The notes below the pieces were generated by a model. It was not told the DNA's origin. It searched no databases and was given only the letters and a program-made list of their open reading frames with translations. A stretch of 64,000 nucleotides of DNA from DT-110 sp964342305 (GTDB taxonomy: Bacteria > Bacteroidota > Bacteroidia > Chitinophagales > Saprospiraceae): positions 1 through 64,000 of the forward strand of contig CAYFGK010000015.1 in NCBI GenBank assembly GCA_964342305.1, in the 5' to 3' direction. How positions within the stretch are numbered: position 1 is the first letter of the stretch; each line of letters starts with the position of its first letter. The position numbers and the translations under genes are program-made. Shown piece by piece: positions 20,701 to 33,200 of the stretch.

Positions 20701-21137
20701 CCCTGCAAGATGATCTGGAAATAGTCCGATTGCAATTCCGTGCAGTTCGTGCCGGAGCGGCAACTATCAACTTAAATGCTGCTTCTTCCAAAGCCACTTA
20801 TGCCGGCTATACCCTTTCGGGAAAACGCAACGCACAGGAAATTATACGGGTGGAACCCTTGTCAACCAGTCTGCCGGCCCTTCCGGGCAAAAATCGAAGC
20901 CTGGAATTATTCCCCAACCCGGGAGACGGTCTGATGAATGTAGTCATTCAGGGACTGGGACCCGATGAACAGGGCCTGCTGCAGGTCCGGGATATGCTCG
21001 GACGATTGGTGGAACGCCAATTCATCCGGGGTGATCAAACGACTACGATCGATGTTCAGGACCGGCCGGCCGGGATCTATGTGGTGCAGCTGCAAGTCGG
21101 TGATCAGGTACTGTTGAAGCGATATCAGAAACAATAA
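14742..21137 (+). CDS. giant secreted multidomain protein: propeller, DUF4114-like, malectin, dockerin, cohesin, T9SS sorting domain
   Basis: 2131 aa from the ATG at 14742. The frame is open further upstream, but this start gives a proper signal peptide (MRHFYSYSLIFLLVGLGMM) and the upstream text is poor coding sequence. Modules: SbsA-like Ig (about 43-147); sugar-dehydrogenase-like beta-propeller (158-577; LTVGPDGKLYGLVNNG, SIDFGPDGKLYFNQGSN); HYDIN/ASPM-like (587-697); DUF4114-like, ending GFEEASNGDYNDYVF (703-888); malectin (896-1047); Ig-like (1050-1142); beta-sandwich (1144-1353); cadherin-like/He_PIG (1357-1457); lectin-like (1460-1732); CNA-B-like (1737-1825); dockerin-like pair (1826-1884; GDANNSNIVNLTDF, DFNGNTEVGLGDF); cohesin-like (1905-2046); T9SS type A domain (2050-2131). 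The C-terminal order CNA-B, dockerin, cohesin, sorting domain is the same as in the upstream gene, so the two tails share ancestry. Confidence 0.88.
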   Translation: MRHFYSYSLIFLLVGLGMMPFGKKETNTLPKTSYAATFFAPSVVDVAITSEVFNGSNLNVSFSTTQLNLPTGSLDNTTVNSNTVKLFEQSSNMQVDNTTVNATGGGDAITLTANGLDYNTTYRIEISNGVQDLMGESMTPFSKQLTTSPDPGNVPSSIEFEQVVVANGSYTSLTVGPDGKLYGLVNNGAIHRWDIAGDGTLSNQQTISTIQTAEGGNRLAIGLDFDPSATANNLIAWVSHTSFGFSGQPDWQGKISQLSGDDLENIQDYVINLPRSSRDHVTNSIDFGPDGKLYFNQGSNSAMGAADGSWGNRPERQLSAAVLRLDPDLIGNLPLDAKTEDGGTYDPFAANAPLTIFSSGTRNHYDLLWHTNGSLYVPTNGSAAGGNTPATPANLNDVPQRIDGATLTEAVSGINGVNQTQPDLLFRCVEGGYYGHPNPTRGEYVMNGGNPTSNSDPIQVNQYAVGTNPDANWRGVSYNFENNKSPNGVIEYLSNTFEGALQNKIMVVRYSGGDDIIVLTPGGANNDIVAAETGITGLTGFNNPLDLCENKLNGHIYVSEYGSGEITLLRPVGSTGGASDLLVTYDEQCDVNDDEIYFSIPKNTTETFSITLENTGGSDVSINTLGLNGTNANLFSVEADGQAVSLPLVLAPAGSQDLDITFSPGGSVGPFEATLDLTSDDPVQPNRTIGLFGLSANGIEGSNEPPMADIMTTLGYDINVGWTSLGSNTSTIPIGDEVLEPLFEKAGSGEVTMKPVARYSPDFVLPFGYYLPNATTPTLIEVGVLAEAGAREEHQILFPAISSGGMTFDPGSDQFGFYTTSPSHSAYTEDALNDALHPSQVEHAVRIYEMNDRDGNPVPNTYLLGFEEASNGDYNDYVFVVSNITPAGDPPPPGADIVRIDAGGSGYTAVNGDIFAADDVSLITGETETNTKNFDVGDSEDDPLYLAYRFGENFTYNIPVANGTYTVRLHHAEIFQDAPGERIFSVNVEGGQGVSTDLDLVQEVGYGTALINEYTGIEVTDGAMSIGFTFSVDNALIQGIEVIGTSVNPNTSPTVAISAPVDGSSATQGDQVTLTADANDAEDGDLDAEIMWSSSIDGALGQGGTIMTSTLSVGSHTITASVEDSEMASGSDDITLIITAPPSGDILYREIFWNEDANNNLALADRGWNIVGAGGGSINLSQVAASNGFGKPAGLQNVNAGDVDPTPADGRGFAAAFASQSEYFFWTDEHSIDLSNSTLTNFTWYQGHNQAGATSQVAIRIGSQWYVSTQTFSGPGVGSGGDFTNATGGAEEKTLPFTTAGADWATLDIADLSVSAPLGSDLPTGIITGFGLLTQHTGNFTARFDTYQIGGTTGGGPTNQSPVVDNAIPDQNAMEGVAFTFTLPANTFSDPDEDPLTYSATEQGETSLPAWLSFDENNQTFSGTPAPTDVGTYSIEVTAQDPSLASTSDVFDILVIADADNCGPLSPALCNTIPISLTQDYCLEWDNDEGGLMDGAGFGTGFTMVAAPSDNLDPGTPSIPLVPGYEPSKLSVSGGALTFTATKGIFYNVAGNNGNSQVNALGVGFDASAPGEPYEITTTLNSLPTPQTNSFQQAGLWFGLNEAEYVKLVAIVQNGGVYKLQLGYETNDDLASGNERNTGNILNPGDDVVLKMIIDPVAQSIEGWYSLDDGATFTQIETTGIDLNANIFDGIALPDNSQSVTFAGLHTTIRNASSANTLDFSFDDFCIDVPETSTDATIDYTVSLQGRLDHSGNYQIDVFDADYNENDPPVASFAEAVPMAGTGTLTGLTAGTYQVKIKHPKYLAAVETITLTPGSNTLNFGELGGGDANNSNIVNLTDFSILATAYGTMSGDQGYDDRADFNGNTEVGLGDFSVLASNYSQTGEEPITINQVAPQSIADPVLRSELLPIDFDMEATNQVLRPGESMHVELRLESPNQNYDGVQIQLEYDSEVLELEGAILNNELEITLLETRNPGTYTVAMGTLGKPLQDDLEIVRLQFRAVRAGAATINLNAASSKATYAGYTLSGKRNAQEIIRVEPLSTSLPALPGKNRSLELFPNPGDGLMNVVIQGLGPDEQGLLQVRDMLGRLVERQFIRGDQTTTIDVQDRPAGIYVVQLQVGDQVLLKRYQKQ

Positions 21138-21146
21138 GCATATACC

Positions 21147-21166
21147 GCGGAGCCAGGCAGCTCCGC
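21147..21166. other. small hairpin between giant genes 2 and 3
   Basis: GCGGAGC (21147-21153) pairs exactly with GCTCCGC (21160-21166) over a six-base loop, ten bases after the stop of the second giant gene. There is no T-tract. AGGA at 21201-21204 precedes the next ATG closely and is a likely ribosome binding site. Confidence 0.45.
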
Positions 21167-21205
21167 CCCAATATTGAAAAGTTAACGATCTAAATAAGTG
21201 AGGAA

Positions 21206-24200
21206 ATGAGTAATGTACAATCCTACTTCCGAGTTACGAAAAACGTGTTCAGCACCCTGCTGGTTACGCTCTTTCTGTTCGGACTACAATCGCTGAATGC
21301 CCAGGTGGATATTCAGTTATGTCCTTCGGGTTCACTAACTGATGGCGGAACGGTTACCTATACCGTAGAAGCGCAGGCTGGTGCTACCGAATTCAATGCA
21401 GTGTCTTTGCAAATTAACTTCGATCCGACCCGATTGGAGGGAACGTCAAATATACCCAATGGTAATTTTACAACTATCCAAAGTTTTACTGGGTTCGACA
21501 ACAACGCCGGTTTTTACACTTTGGAAATGGCCATACTAGGTGGTACCACTTCTGGCAATACCACGCTGGTTACCCTTGAATTTGCAGTAACTGACAATGG
21601 TCCTACCGAGGTATCTTTGGATGCAAGCACAGAAATTCAAAATGCGGGGACAGTACCTTCGACATTAGTTGATGATTTGGTTTTAAACGCCATCTCCAAT
21701 CAATCCGTGGAGGAAGGACAAACACTTAACGTATCCCCCAGTACCGATGACAATTGCGGTCTTGGCCTCACTTATTCCATCGACATTCAGGATGGTTCCA
21801 ACAATAGTGTTTCGTCTGGAGACTATTCCTTTAATTCCAGCACCGGTGCCCTTAGCTGGACACCAAATGTTGGGGATGCCGATACCTATTCCGCTACCCT
21901 GACCGTAACGAACGGTTTCTCGGAAGAAACGGAGACCTTCGATATTGAGGTGACTGCCCAACCCAACACATCTCCTACCATAACCATCACCAATCCAGCT
22001 GATCAAAGTTCCTTTGATGAAGGAACCAACATTAATTTCACTGCTACTGCCAGTGATGCCGAAGATGGCTCCCTCACGGCCAACATTATCTGGTATTCTT
22101 CAATCGATGATGAGATCGGTACCGGGGGTGATATAAATGTAAGTGACTTAACAGATGGCTCTCATACCATCACCGCGGAAGTAACGGATGCAAATCAAGC
22201 AACTACTACCGATCAAATTGAAATTACGGTCAATGCTACTGGCCCCCAGCCTTTCCAACTTTGTGTAGCTTGTGGATCAGTTGGATTAACTGCCTTCAAC
22301 CGAAACTTCGTTGGTGATCCAAACAATGCTCCAGCTACTGGTCTTGGTTTTACCCGTACCAACGGGAAAGCGTATAAAGGCTATTCAGACCCTATTGTTG
22401 GAACTTCCCCAGGTTCAGGTGAAGAACTGCTCTTTCAAAAAGAAATCTACGGTGGTGCAAGCGGAAGCGGTGGGGCCAATCCCAGCTTCGAGTATGAAGT
22501 ACCGGTGCCTAACGGCTCTTATCAAGTTGACCTGTATTTTGCCGAAGTCTTTCAGGACGAAGCGGATCTACGGGTTTTTGATGTAGCACTGGAAGGAGCA
22601 TTGATTCTGCCTGATTATGATATGATGAATCAGGCTCGTGACGGATTGAACAGCAATCAAACAGCCATTACCCGCACGTACCAGGTTGATGTGACGGATG
22701 GATCACTGACTATTAACGTTGGACCGGCCAGTGCAGATAACGGGAAACTGGCAGGTTTCTGCGTAACCGAAATCGCAGATGCCAACCTGCCACCCACTTC
22801 CAGTATTGCCGACATCACCATTGATGCCGAGGCAGCAGCCAGTGAGGCGTTAAATATTAACGACCCGGAAAATGACAACCTGGCGGTTACCCTATCGGGC
22901 TTACCCACCGATGGTGATTTAGCGTATAACGCCTCCACTAACCAATTGGAGGGGACACCGACCGCTGCTGACGCCGGCACCTACAGCATCGATGTCATTG
23001 TGGAAGACGGGACCAACTCTGGTATCCTCGACCAGTTTGAGCTGGTGATCAATCCACCGGCCGGTAATGATCCTCCGACGATTGCTGCGGTCGCGGACCT
23101 CTTTATCGCCGAAGGGGCGACTGCCAATACCACGGTCACCATCACGGATGACAACAATGTCTTTGGCGGATCTATCATTGTTTATGATAAAAGTGTAGGT
23201 AATCCAAATAGTAATACCATTCCCGGAGGGGTCGTAGCCCCGGGTGATTACTCCTTTACCGATGGCAACAACGATGGGGTCTATGACTTTAGCTGGACTA
23301 CCGCCCCGGGCGACGGACGCTCCTATCGGGTGGACGTCACGGCCGATGATGGCGTAAATGCTCCGGTGACTACTACCTTTAATATTCAGGTGGGGATTCC
23401 GCTGGTCGGTACTATTCCGGCTAAATACTTCGGAAATCCAGATCCATGGTACGATAGCTCCCAACCCGGAACTGGATATTCTGTTGCCATCGAATCAAAT
23501 AATAACGAAAACATCGGATACATTGACGACGGCGACTTGGTCGATTACTTTGTCGACGTCCCTGCTGCCGGCACCTACGATGTAGTAATCCAGGCGGCTA
23601 AGGGAACCAACGGAACGACCACCGTAAGTCTGGAAGAGGAAGATGGACAGGGAGGTTTTACACAGATTGGCTCCGTAGGTGTTGTAAATGACGGCGGTTG
23701 GCAGTCATACAACCCATACAACACCTCGGTTTCCTTCTCTCAGGCTGGCTTACAAAAATTGCGTTTATCCTTCAACGGAGGTGCCAATATCTTAGAACTT
23801 ACTTTCACCAGTCAAGGTGGGGGTGATGTAACGCCACCAGTCATCACTATCACCGGTGATAATCCGCTGAATTGGCCATTTGGCACCCCTTACGTGGACC
23901 CGGGCGCAACGGCCACCGATGACACCGACGGTGATATTTCGGGCGACATTGTAACCGGCGGTGATGTGGTCGATCCCAATAACCTGGGTGGCACCTATTC
24001 CGTCACCTACAACGTAAGTGATGTAGCTGGTAACGCGGCCACCGAAGCGGTGCGCACCGTCAACATCACCGACCAGGATCCGCCGGTAATCACTCTGACT
24101 GGAGATCCGGTGATCAATCTGCTCATTGGTGATTCTTATTCGGAGCAGGGAGCTACCGCTACCGATAATGTGGATCAAAATGTGACCGTCGACATTGATA

Positions 24201-27200
24201 ATAGTGCGGTTAACACAAACATGGAAGGCACCTACGTGGTCACCTATGATGCAGAAGATGCGGCTGGCAATATGGCCACACAGGTCACCCGTACGGTAAA
24301 TGTGTCTACTGCCCCGAATACCGATGTGATCATCAGCGCTACTCCGGCTACCCAAACCGTGGATCAGGGGCAAACCTTCACAATTAGCGTGGATATGCAG
24401 GCAAATGACCAATCCGTTTCTGCAACGGAAGTCATTCTTCTATACGATCCTGCCATCCTCTCCATCACTCAGGTTATTCCTGATAACTCGGTTTTCTCCT
24501 TAATTGTGGATAACGGAAATCCTGGTAACGACACACCGGGCACTCTTACGTTTGCTTCGGGCAAAGAAGGCCCGGCCTTAGTAAATGGTTCCATTCCATT
24601 GTTTGAGGTTACATTCCAGGCTGTTGGAAGTGGAACTACTGGTTTGGATATTGATTTTGAAACGGCCAATAGTACCGCAATTACCAGAGTACTTGACTTG
24701 GAGACGGATGTACTTAGCGCAGTTAATGACGCAACGGTAACCATTAATCCAACCATCGACGATACTCCTCCCGCCATTACGCTGTTGGGTGACAACCCAC
24801 TGAACTTGTTCCTGGGTGATACCTATACCGATCCGGGAGCCACTGCCTTGGATGATAACGATGGAGATATTTCCGGCGATATTGTGGTAGGCGGTGACGT
24901 GGTAAACCCAAATATGATAGGTTCCTACTTTGTTACCTATGATGTTGACGATGCTGCGGGAAACAGCGCTGAACAGAAAATCCGGGAAGTAATCGTGTCA
25001 GAGGAACCAAATACCGATGTGATAATGAGTGTCACACCGGATGTGGTTACGGTTGATCAGGGGCAAAACTTTACGGTCAGTATCGACTTGGAAGCCAATG
25101 ATCAGGAAGTCTCTGTTGCGGAGTTATTCCTGAACTACGACCCGGCCATTCTGACAATTGTGAGCATAACGCCCGACTTGTCAGTCTTTGGTTCGGAGTT
25201 GGTGAATGACGATAGTCAACCGGGACTTTTCCAATACACCTCCGGAAAACTTGGTCAGCCCTTTCCAACGGGTTCTGTACCCTTAGTAGATATTGAATTC
25301 CAGGCTATAGGAAGTGGTACTTCGGCCCTGGACATTGATTTTGAAACGGTCCAAACAACCCAAAAATCCAACGTACTTCTTGGCGCCAACGAATTATTGA
25401 CCAGTGTAAACGATGGTACCGTAACCGTAAACACTAACCCGGAAATCACTCTGGAGGCAGTTCCCATGAGCTTTACAGCTGACCTGGGTTCTACGGCCAC
25501 CCAACAGGGTACCCTTACCGGAGACGCCAGTGATCAAAGCACGATTCCTACGGCCATCTCCTTAACCGATGATGCCGCCTGGTTGACCTTGCCGGCTACC
25601 GCCCCTCAGGGAACACCGGTGAATTTCACGGTTGATCCTTCCGGTTTGGCAGCGGGAACTTATACAGCGACTATTACCGGAACGGCTAATGGTTACCAAG
25701 CAGGTACCACGACCGTTACCTTGCAGGTATTAGGCATTCCGGAAGTACAGGTTTCTATAACTCCGAACTCAAGTTTAGGCGCCAGTACCTTCAGTAACAA
25801 TTCCTTCCAGATTGATTACCTGGATGATGGCAATGCGAATATTCCGTTGCCGAATATTCAATCCATCAGTTTCAATCTGAGTACGGGTATTCTGCCCGAT
25901 ATGGTCTTCGATCCGGTAGGAGCCGGAGGAGATGCAACCTCCAGTTGCTTCACCCCCAACCTGGGTGCAACGGCAACCGGGCTCGTGGCTCCCGGGGATC
26001 CTTGTACCGATCCGTTCTCCGTTCCTCGAAACGGAGGGTTTGACGTCATGACCATCAACTTTGCGGATTTCAACGAGGGAGAGAATTTTGAATTCACTAC
26101 CGATGTAGATCCCAACAACATACAGGGTGTTGCCGGTGCCGGAAACGCCGGTGCTGTTTCGGGTCTGGAGTTAGCTGGTACCAAGGTGACGATCACCTTT
26201 GACAATGGACTGGTACTCTCGGGGAGCATGTTTGAAGACGGAAGCCTCGGTGGCTCTACCACCATTGGTGCTCAGCCCGCCAATGTTCCGGGGATGCCCG
26301 TAATTAGTACTGTGAATGGAACAGCACCTCAAACCGTTAATACTACCAACCAGACCGTCACGGTAACGGGTGATCCGGGAAGTTACGTTGGTCTGTTACA
26401 GATCGACTCCCGCTTGTTCATTGCCTCCGGCGATGATCCCTTTGATGTATCACCCGCAGAACTGCCCTTCTACGCGAACGAAGCTATGGCTAAAGGGCTG
26501 TACACCGCTCAGATCGGTGGTAACGGAAGCGTAGATATTCCTGTTACTTTACAGCAAACACCCGGTGCAAATAATACACCGGATGGTGGCCTGAACTATT
26601 TCATGGCCGTTACTTCCAATAGCCCCTACGCTGTGGGTCAGGAAGCCAGTATGTCTTCCGTACCATTGATCATTAAACTCGATTTGGGCACGCCGGTGAT
26701 CACTCTTTTGGGTGACAACCCGCTCGAACTCGAAGTAGGAGATACTTACGTGGAAGCAGGTGCTACGGCCCTGGATCAGGAAGATGGTGACATCAGTGTC
26801 GACATAGTCATTGACGCAACTGCGGTCAATACAGCCGTGCCCGGCTCTTACGAAGTAACCTATAACGTAATGGATGGAGCGGGTAACGCCGCTACCGAAG
26901 TGATTCGGACCGTAAATGTTTCGGATGTTAATCCGCCGGTTATCGTTCTGGATGGCGACGATCCCGTCACCATACCAGTTGGCGGAACCTACACCGAACC
27001 AGGTTTCACCGCTACCGATGATGTGGACGGTGACATCACCGGCAATGTAGTAGTAACCGGGGGGCCGGTAACCACCGACGCGCCGGGTACCTTCCTCCTA
27101 TCCTACAATGTAAGCGATGCCGCCGGTAATGCAGCGATCACTGTTACTCGTACCGTAAATGTAACGGATCAGGACGCTCCTGTGATCACCCTACTGGGTG

Positions 27201-30200
27201 ACGATCCATTGGAGATTACCGTTGGCGACACCTATACTGATCCGGGGGCTACGGCCACCGACAATGTCGACGGGGACCTGACCGGTTCAATTGTGGTGGC
27301 CGGCGATGCCGTCGATCCGAATACGGTAGGCACCTATGTGGTGACTTATAATGTATCGGATCAGGCAGGAAATGCCGCCAACGAGGTAACACGTACCGTT
27401 GAAGTAGTAGATGTAAATATTCCGGTCATCACCCTGTTGGGTGACAATCCGCTGATCGTCGCAGTTGGGTCTGTCTTCACGGACCCCGGTGCAACGGCCT
27501 TTGACGTGGAAGACGGTGACTTGACCAATGATATCGTGATTGGTGGTGATGTGGTATCTACTGCCGCTCCAGCAACCTACGTAATTACCTACGATGTAGT
27601 AGATGACGCCGGAAACCCGGCCCTGCAGGTAACTCGTACCGTACAGGTTACAGATCAGACGGCTCCGGTCATTGTACTGGATGGCGATGATCCCGTAACG
27701 ATACCAGTTGGCGGAACCTACACCGAACCAGGTTTCACCGCTACCGATAATGTCGACGGTGATATCACCGGCAATGTGATCGTAACCGGCGGCCCGGTAA
27801 CCACCGATGCTCCGGGTACCTTCCTGCTGTCCTACAACGTGAGCGACGCAGCAGGGAATGCAGCAACCACCGTGACCCGGACCGTGAACGTGACAGATCA
27901 GACGGCTCCGGTTATTACACTACTGGGCGATGATCCCGTAACGATACCAGTTGGCGGAACCTACACCGAACCAGGTTTCACCGCTACCGATAATGTCGAC
28001 GGTGATATCACCGGCAATGTGATCGTAACCGGCGGCCCGGTAACCACCGATGCTCCGGGTACCTTCCTGCTGTCCTACAACGTGAGCGACGCAGCAGGGA
28101 ATGCAGCAACCACCGTGACCCGGACCGTGAACGTGACAGATCAGACGGCTCCGGTTATTACACTACTGGGCGATGATCCCGTAACGATACCAGTTGGCGG
28201 AACCTACACCGAACCAGGTTTCACCGCTACCGATAATGTCGACGGTGATATCACCGGCAATGTGATCGTAACCGGCGGCCCGGTAACCACCGATGCTCCG
28301 GGTACCTTCCTGCTGTCCTACAACGTGAGCGACGCAGCAGGGAATGCAGCAACCACCGTGACCCGGACCGTGAACGTGACAGATCAGACGGCTCCGGTTA
28401 TTACACTACTGGGCGATGATCCGCTCACTGTTGCCGCCAGCACCCCCTACGTTGATCCGGGAGCCACCGCAGAAGATGATATTGATGGCGATATCTCGGA
28501 TGATATCATCATCGACGATTCGGATGTGAACGTGGATGTACCGGGCTCATATTCAGTGACCTTCAACGTTAGTGATGCGGCTGGTAATCCGGCTACTGAG
28601 GTAACACGTACCGTGATCGTCGAGGATCAGACAGCACCCGTAATTACCCTCTTAGGACCTAATCCGCTAAATCTGGCTGCGGGAAGTACGTATACGGAAC
28701 CAAACGCAACGGCAGAGGATAACATTGATGGCAACCTGACTAGTCAGATTGTAATTGATGCTACCGACGTAAATACAGCTATTCCTGGCACCTACGAAGT
28801 AACCTATAACGTAAGCGATGCTGCGGGTAACGCTGCTACCGAAGTCATTAGGGAAGTGGTCGTGACCGATGATGGGAAACCAGTAATTGCGTTGGTTGGC
28901 CCCGCTACCGTTGATCTTAACGTGGGTGACACCTATACCGAACAAGGAGCCACCGCCTTTGACAACGTAGATGGAAACATCACCGCCCAGATCATAATTG
29001 GTGGCGATGTGGTGAATACCAGCTTACCGGGTACCTACGTAGTGACTTACAATGTGAGCGATGCTGCGGGTAACGCTGCCGATGAAGTGACCCGTACAGT
29101 AGATGTAAGCGATGTAACTCCACCAACGATTACCCTGCTGGGTGATAATCCGGTAGAACTAGCCGTTGGAGACACCTATACCGAGCCCGGATTCACCGCC
29201 ATCGATAATGTGGATGGTGATGTTTCCGGTGATGTTCAAATTGGTGGGGATGCTGTGAACACCAATGTCCCTGGATCCTACGTCATCACCTACAATGTAT
29301 CCGATGCGGCCGGTAATTCCGCTACAGAAAAGACCCGAACGGTGAATGTCACGGACCAAACAGCTCCCGTGATCACCCTGAACGGTCCTAATCCATTGAC
29401 CCTGGCTGCCGGGAGTACCTACATTGAACCCGGAGCAACGGCTCAGGATAATGTAGACGGTAATATTTCAGGGGCTATCGCGATCAATAACAGTGACCTG
29501 AACACCAATGTCCCTGGATCATACGAGATCATATATAGCGTAAGCGATGCGGCTGGAAATACGGCTCAGGAAATCCGCCCAGTGATTGTTGAAGATCAGG
29601 GCGCACCTGTGATCACCCTGATCGGCATGAATCCGTTGACGATACCCGCCAGCTCACCCTACAATGATCCGGGAGCAATTGCGACCGACAACGTAGATGG
29701 AGACATCTCCGCTAATATTGTAGTAGACGATTCTGACGTCGACACGGATGTCCCCGGCACCTACCAGGTGACCTACAATGTGATGGATGCTGCTGGCAAC
29801 CCGGCTGTACAAAAAGTACGTACGGTCATCGTAGAAGACCAAACAGCGCCGGTTATTACGCTGAATGGAGCCAATCCACTGAACCTGGCCGTCGGAGATA
29901 CTTATAACGAACCAGGAGCCACGGCTTCTGATAATGTCGATGGAAACATTAGCGGCAATATCGTGATCGATGCTTCCGCAGTAAACACTGCGGTTGCCGG
30001 AAGCTATTCGGTCACCTACAATGTGAGTGATGCCGCTGGCAACGCGGCCACAGAAGTAGTTAGAACAGTCAATGTTTCAGACGAAGGCGCTCCGGTTATC
30101 ACGCTGTTAGGTGATAACCCGCTGACCCTGGAAGTTGGTGATCCCTACGTCGAACCGGGAGCAACAGCTTCAGACGATGTGGATGGTGATATCAGCGGCG

Positions 30201-33200
30201 ATATCGTGATTGATGCCTCCGCAGTGAATACCAATATCCCGGGAACCTATGGTGTCACCTATAATGTGATGGATGGGGCAGGAAATGCGGCCATTGAAGT
30301 AATTCGTACCGTAAATGTGGTAGATGTAAATGCACCAGTTATCACCCTTGTCGGGAACAACCCACAGATCATTGCGGTCGGTGATCCGTATGTGGAATTA
30401 GGAGCAGTTGCCTTTGACGATGAGGATGGGAATATTTCCGGTGACATTGTGATCGATGCTTCTGCCGTAAACACCAATATGGTTGGTATGTACGTAGTTA
30501 CCTACAATGTATCAGATGCAGCCGGAAACACAGCGAACGAAGTAACCCGCACGGTGCAGGTAACGGATCAGACGAAACCCGTAATTTCTCTGACAGGTAA
30601 CAATCCTCAGATTATACCACTCACCAACGCTTATCTAGAATTGGGAGCAACGGCCACTGATAATGTCGACGGAGATATCTCCGGGCTCATTCAAATCGAC
30701 GCTTCCAATGTAAATACCGGAGTTGCCGGCAGCTATACGGTAACTTATAATGTATCCGATGCGGCCGGGAATGCCGCTGATGAAGTGACCCGGACCGTGG
30801 AAGTCGTTGATGGTATTATTCCGATCATTACCCTGTTGGGTGACAACCCGCTCGAATTAGCAGTCGGAGATACCTACATTGATCCGGGTGCAACGGCCAG
30901 CGATGTGGCTGATGGCAATATCACCGACGATATCGTAGTCGGTGGCGACGCAGTTGATACCGGTACTCCCGGTACTTACGTAGTTACCTATAATGTTCAG
31001 GACGAAGCCGGCAATGCTGCCAACGAGGTTACCCGCGACGTGATCGTAACGGACCAAACGGCTCCGGTCATCACCCTCAATGGTCCGAGCCCACTTACCC
31101 TGCAAGTAGGAAGTACCTACGTGGAACCAGGGGCTACGGCCGAGGATAATGTCGATGGAAACGTTACTGGAAATATTGTCATTGATAATGCCAGTGTTAA
31201 TACGGCAGTTACCGGATCGTACACAGTAACCTACTCGGTGAGTGATGCGGCCGGCAATGAGGCTCAGGAAACACGTACCGTGGTCGTGGAAGATATGTCA
31301 TCACCATCCATTACCCTTTTGGGTGACAACCCGCTTACAGTTCCCGCCAGCATACCTTATAATGATCCGGGAGCAGTAGCTATTGACAACTACGATGGTA
31401 ATATCACAGCTAACATAATTGTGGATGATACGGATGTTGATACGGATGTACCGGGTAGCTACGTAGTAACCTACAACGTGAGTGATGCGGCTGGGAACGC
31501 AGCATCTGAAGTGACCAGGACCGTGATCGTCGAAGATCAGACAGCACCCGTGATCACCCTGAATGGTGCCAATCCATTAAACCTGGCGGTTGGCGATACT
31601 TATGCCGAACCAGGGGCTACAGCCCTGGATAATGTGGATGGGGACCTGACGGGTGCAATTATTATCGATGCTACCGGGGTGAACACCTCCGTGGCGGGTA
31701 GCTATCAGGTTACGTACAATGTAAGCGATGGTGCCGGCAATGACGCAACCGAAGTGATCCGGACTGTGAACGTCTCCGACCAGGGAGTGCCAAGCATTAC
31801 GCTGTTAGGTGATAACCCTCTTACGATCCAGGCAGGAACCCCCTACGTAGAACCAGGGGCTACCGCAACGGATGATATTGATGGCGACATATCCGGTGAT
31901 ATCGTGATCGACGCCTCGGATGTCGATACCGACGAACCGGGCGAATACGAAGTAACCTACAACGTAACCGATGGTTCCGGTAACCCGGCCATTGAAGTTA
32001 TTCGTACCGTTTTCGTAGAGGATATGGCAGCTCCGGTCATCGGACTGTTGGGCACAAACCCGCAGTTGGTTGCCGTAGGCTCTCCTTACGTGGAAGCTGG
32101 TGCCGTGGCTACGGATGATGTGGACGGAAACATTTCCGGACAGATCGTCATTGACGCATCCGCGGTAAATACCAATGCCGTTGGCGATTACATTGTGACC
32201 TATAACGTAACCGATGCCTCCGGTAACCCGGCTGCTGAAGTAACCCGTACCGTACAGGTACGCGACCAGGAAGATCCGGTCATCACCCTGATCGGTGATA
32301 ATCCGCAGATCATTGCCCTGGATGGTTCGTACACGGAACTGGGTGCAACGGCCTCCGATAATGTCGATGGTGATATCAGTGATGATATCGTAATTGATGC
32401 CTCTGACGTTGACCCCAACACCCTCGGCACCTACACGGTAACCTATAATGTGACTGATGCAGGTGGTAATTCTGTGACTGAGGTAACCCGTACGGTGGAA
32501 GTAACCGACCAGACGCTGCCAATCATAACCCTGATCGGTGACGATCCGATTGAACTGGATCAGTTTGCGCCTTACAACGAACCGGGCGCAACCGCCACGG
32601 ATAATGTCGACGGTGACATCAGCGGAGATATTGTGATCGATAATGCATCCGTCGATGTGACCACACCTGGCTCGTACACAGTAACCTATAACGTAACTGA
32701 TGCAGCTGGTAACGCTGCGGTGGAAGTAACCCGTACGGTTAATGTAAACGACGTGACCCCACCGACCATCGCACTGCTCGGCAGTAATCCACTAAACCTC
32801 GCCGTTGGTGATACCTACGTGGAGGCTGGTGCCATCGCTACCGACGATGTAGATGGTAACCTGAACAGCGCCATCATGATCGATGACTCCGATGTCAACA
32901 TGAATGCACCGGGTACCTACGAGGTTGTCTACACCGTAGAAGATGCCGCGGGTAATATGGCGATGGCCAAGCGAACCGTGAATGTGACCGATCAGACTGG
33001 TCCGGTGATTACCCTCATTGGTCCCGATCCGATTCAGGTGCCTGCCAATAACCCATACGTGGATCCGGGAGCAACGGCTACTGACTTTGTGGATGGCGAT
33101 GTGACCGGAAATATAGTGATCGATGATTCCGACGTCGATGTGACGACCCTGGGCACCTACACGGTCACCTTCAATGTGACCGATGCCGCCGGTAATGCAG

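Noticed and set aside
27691..28419. CRISPR array, considered because of exact repeats
   Set aside because: Units are contiguous 243-bp in-frame coding repeats without spacers. There are no cas genes in the window.
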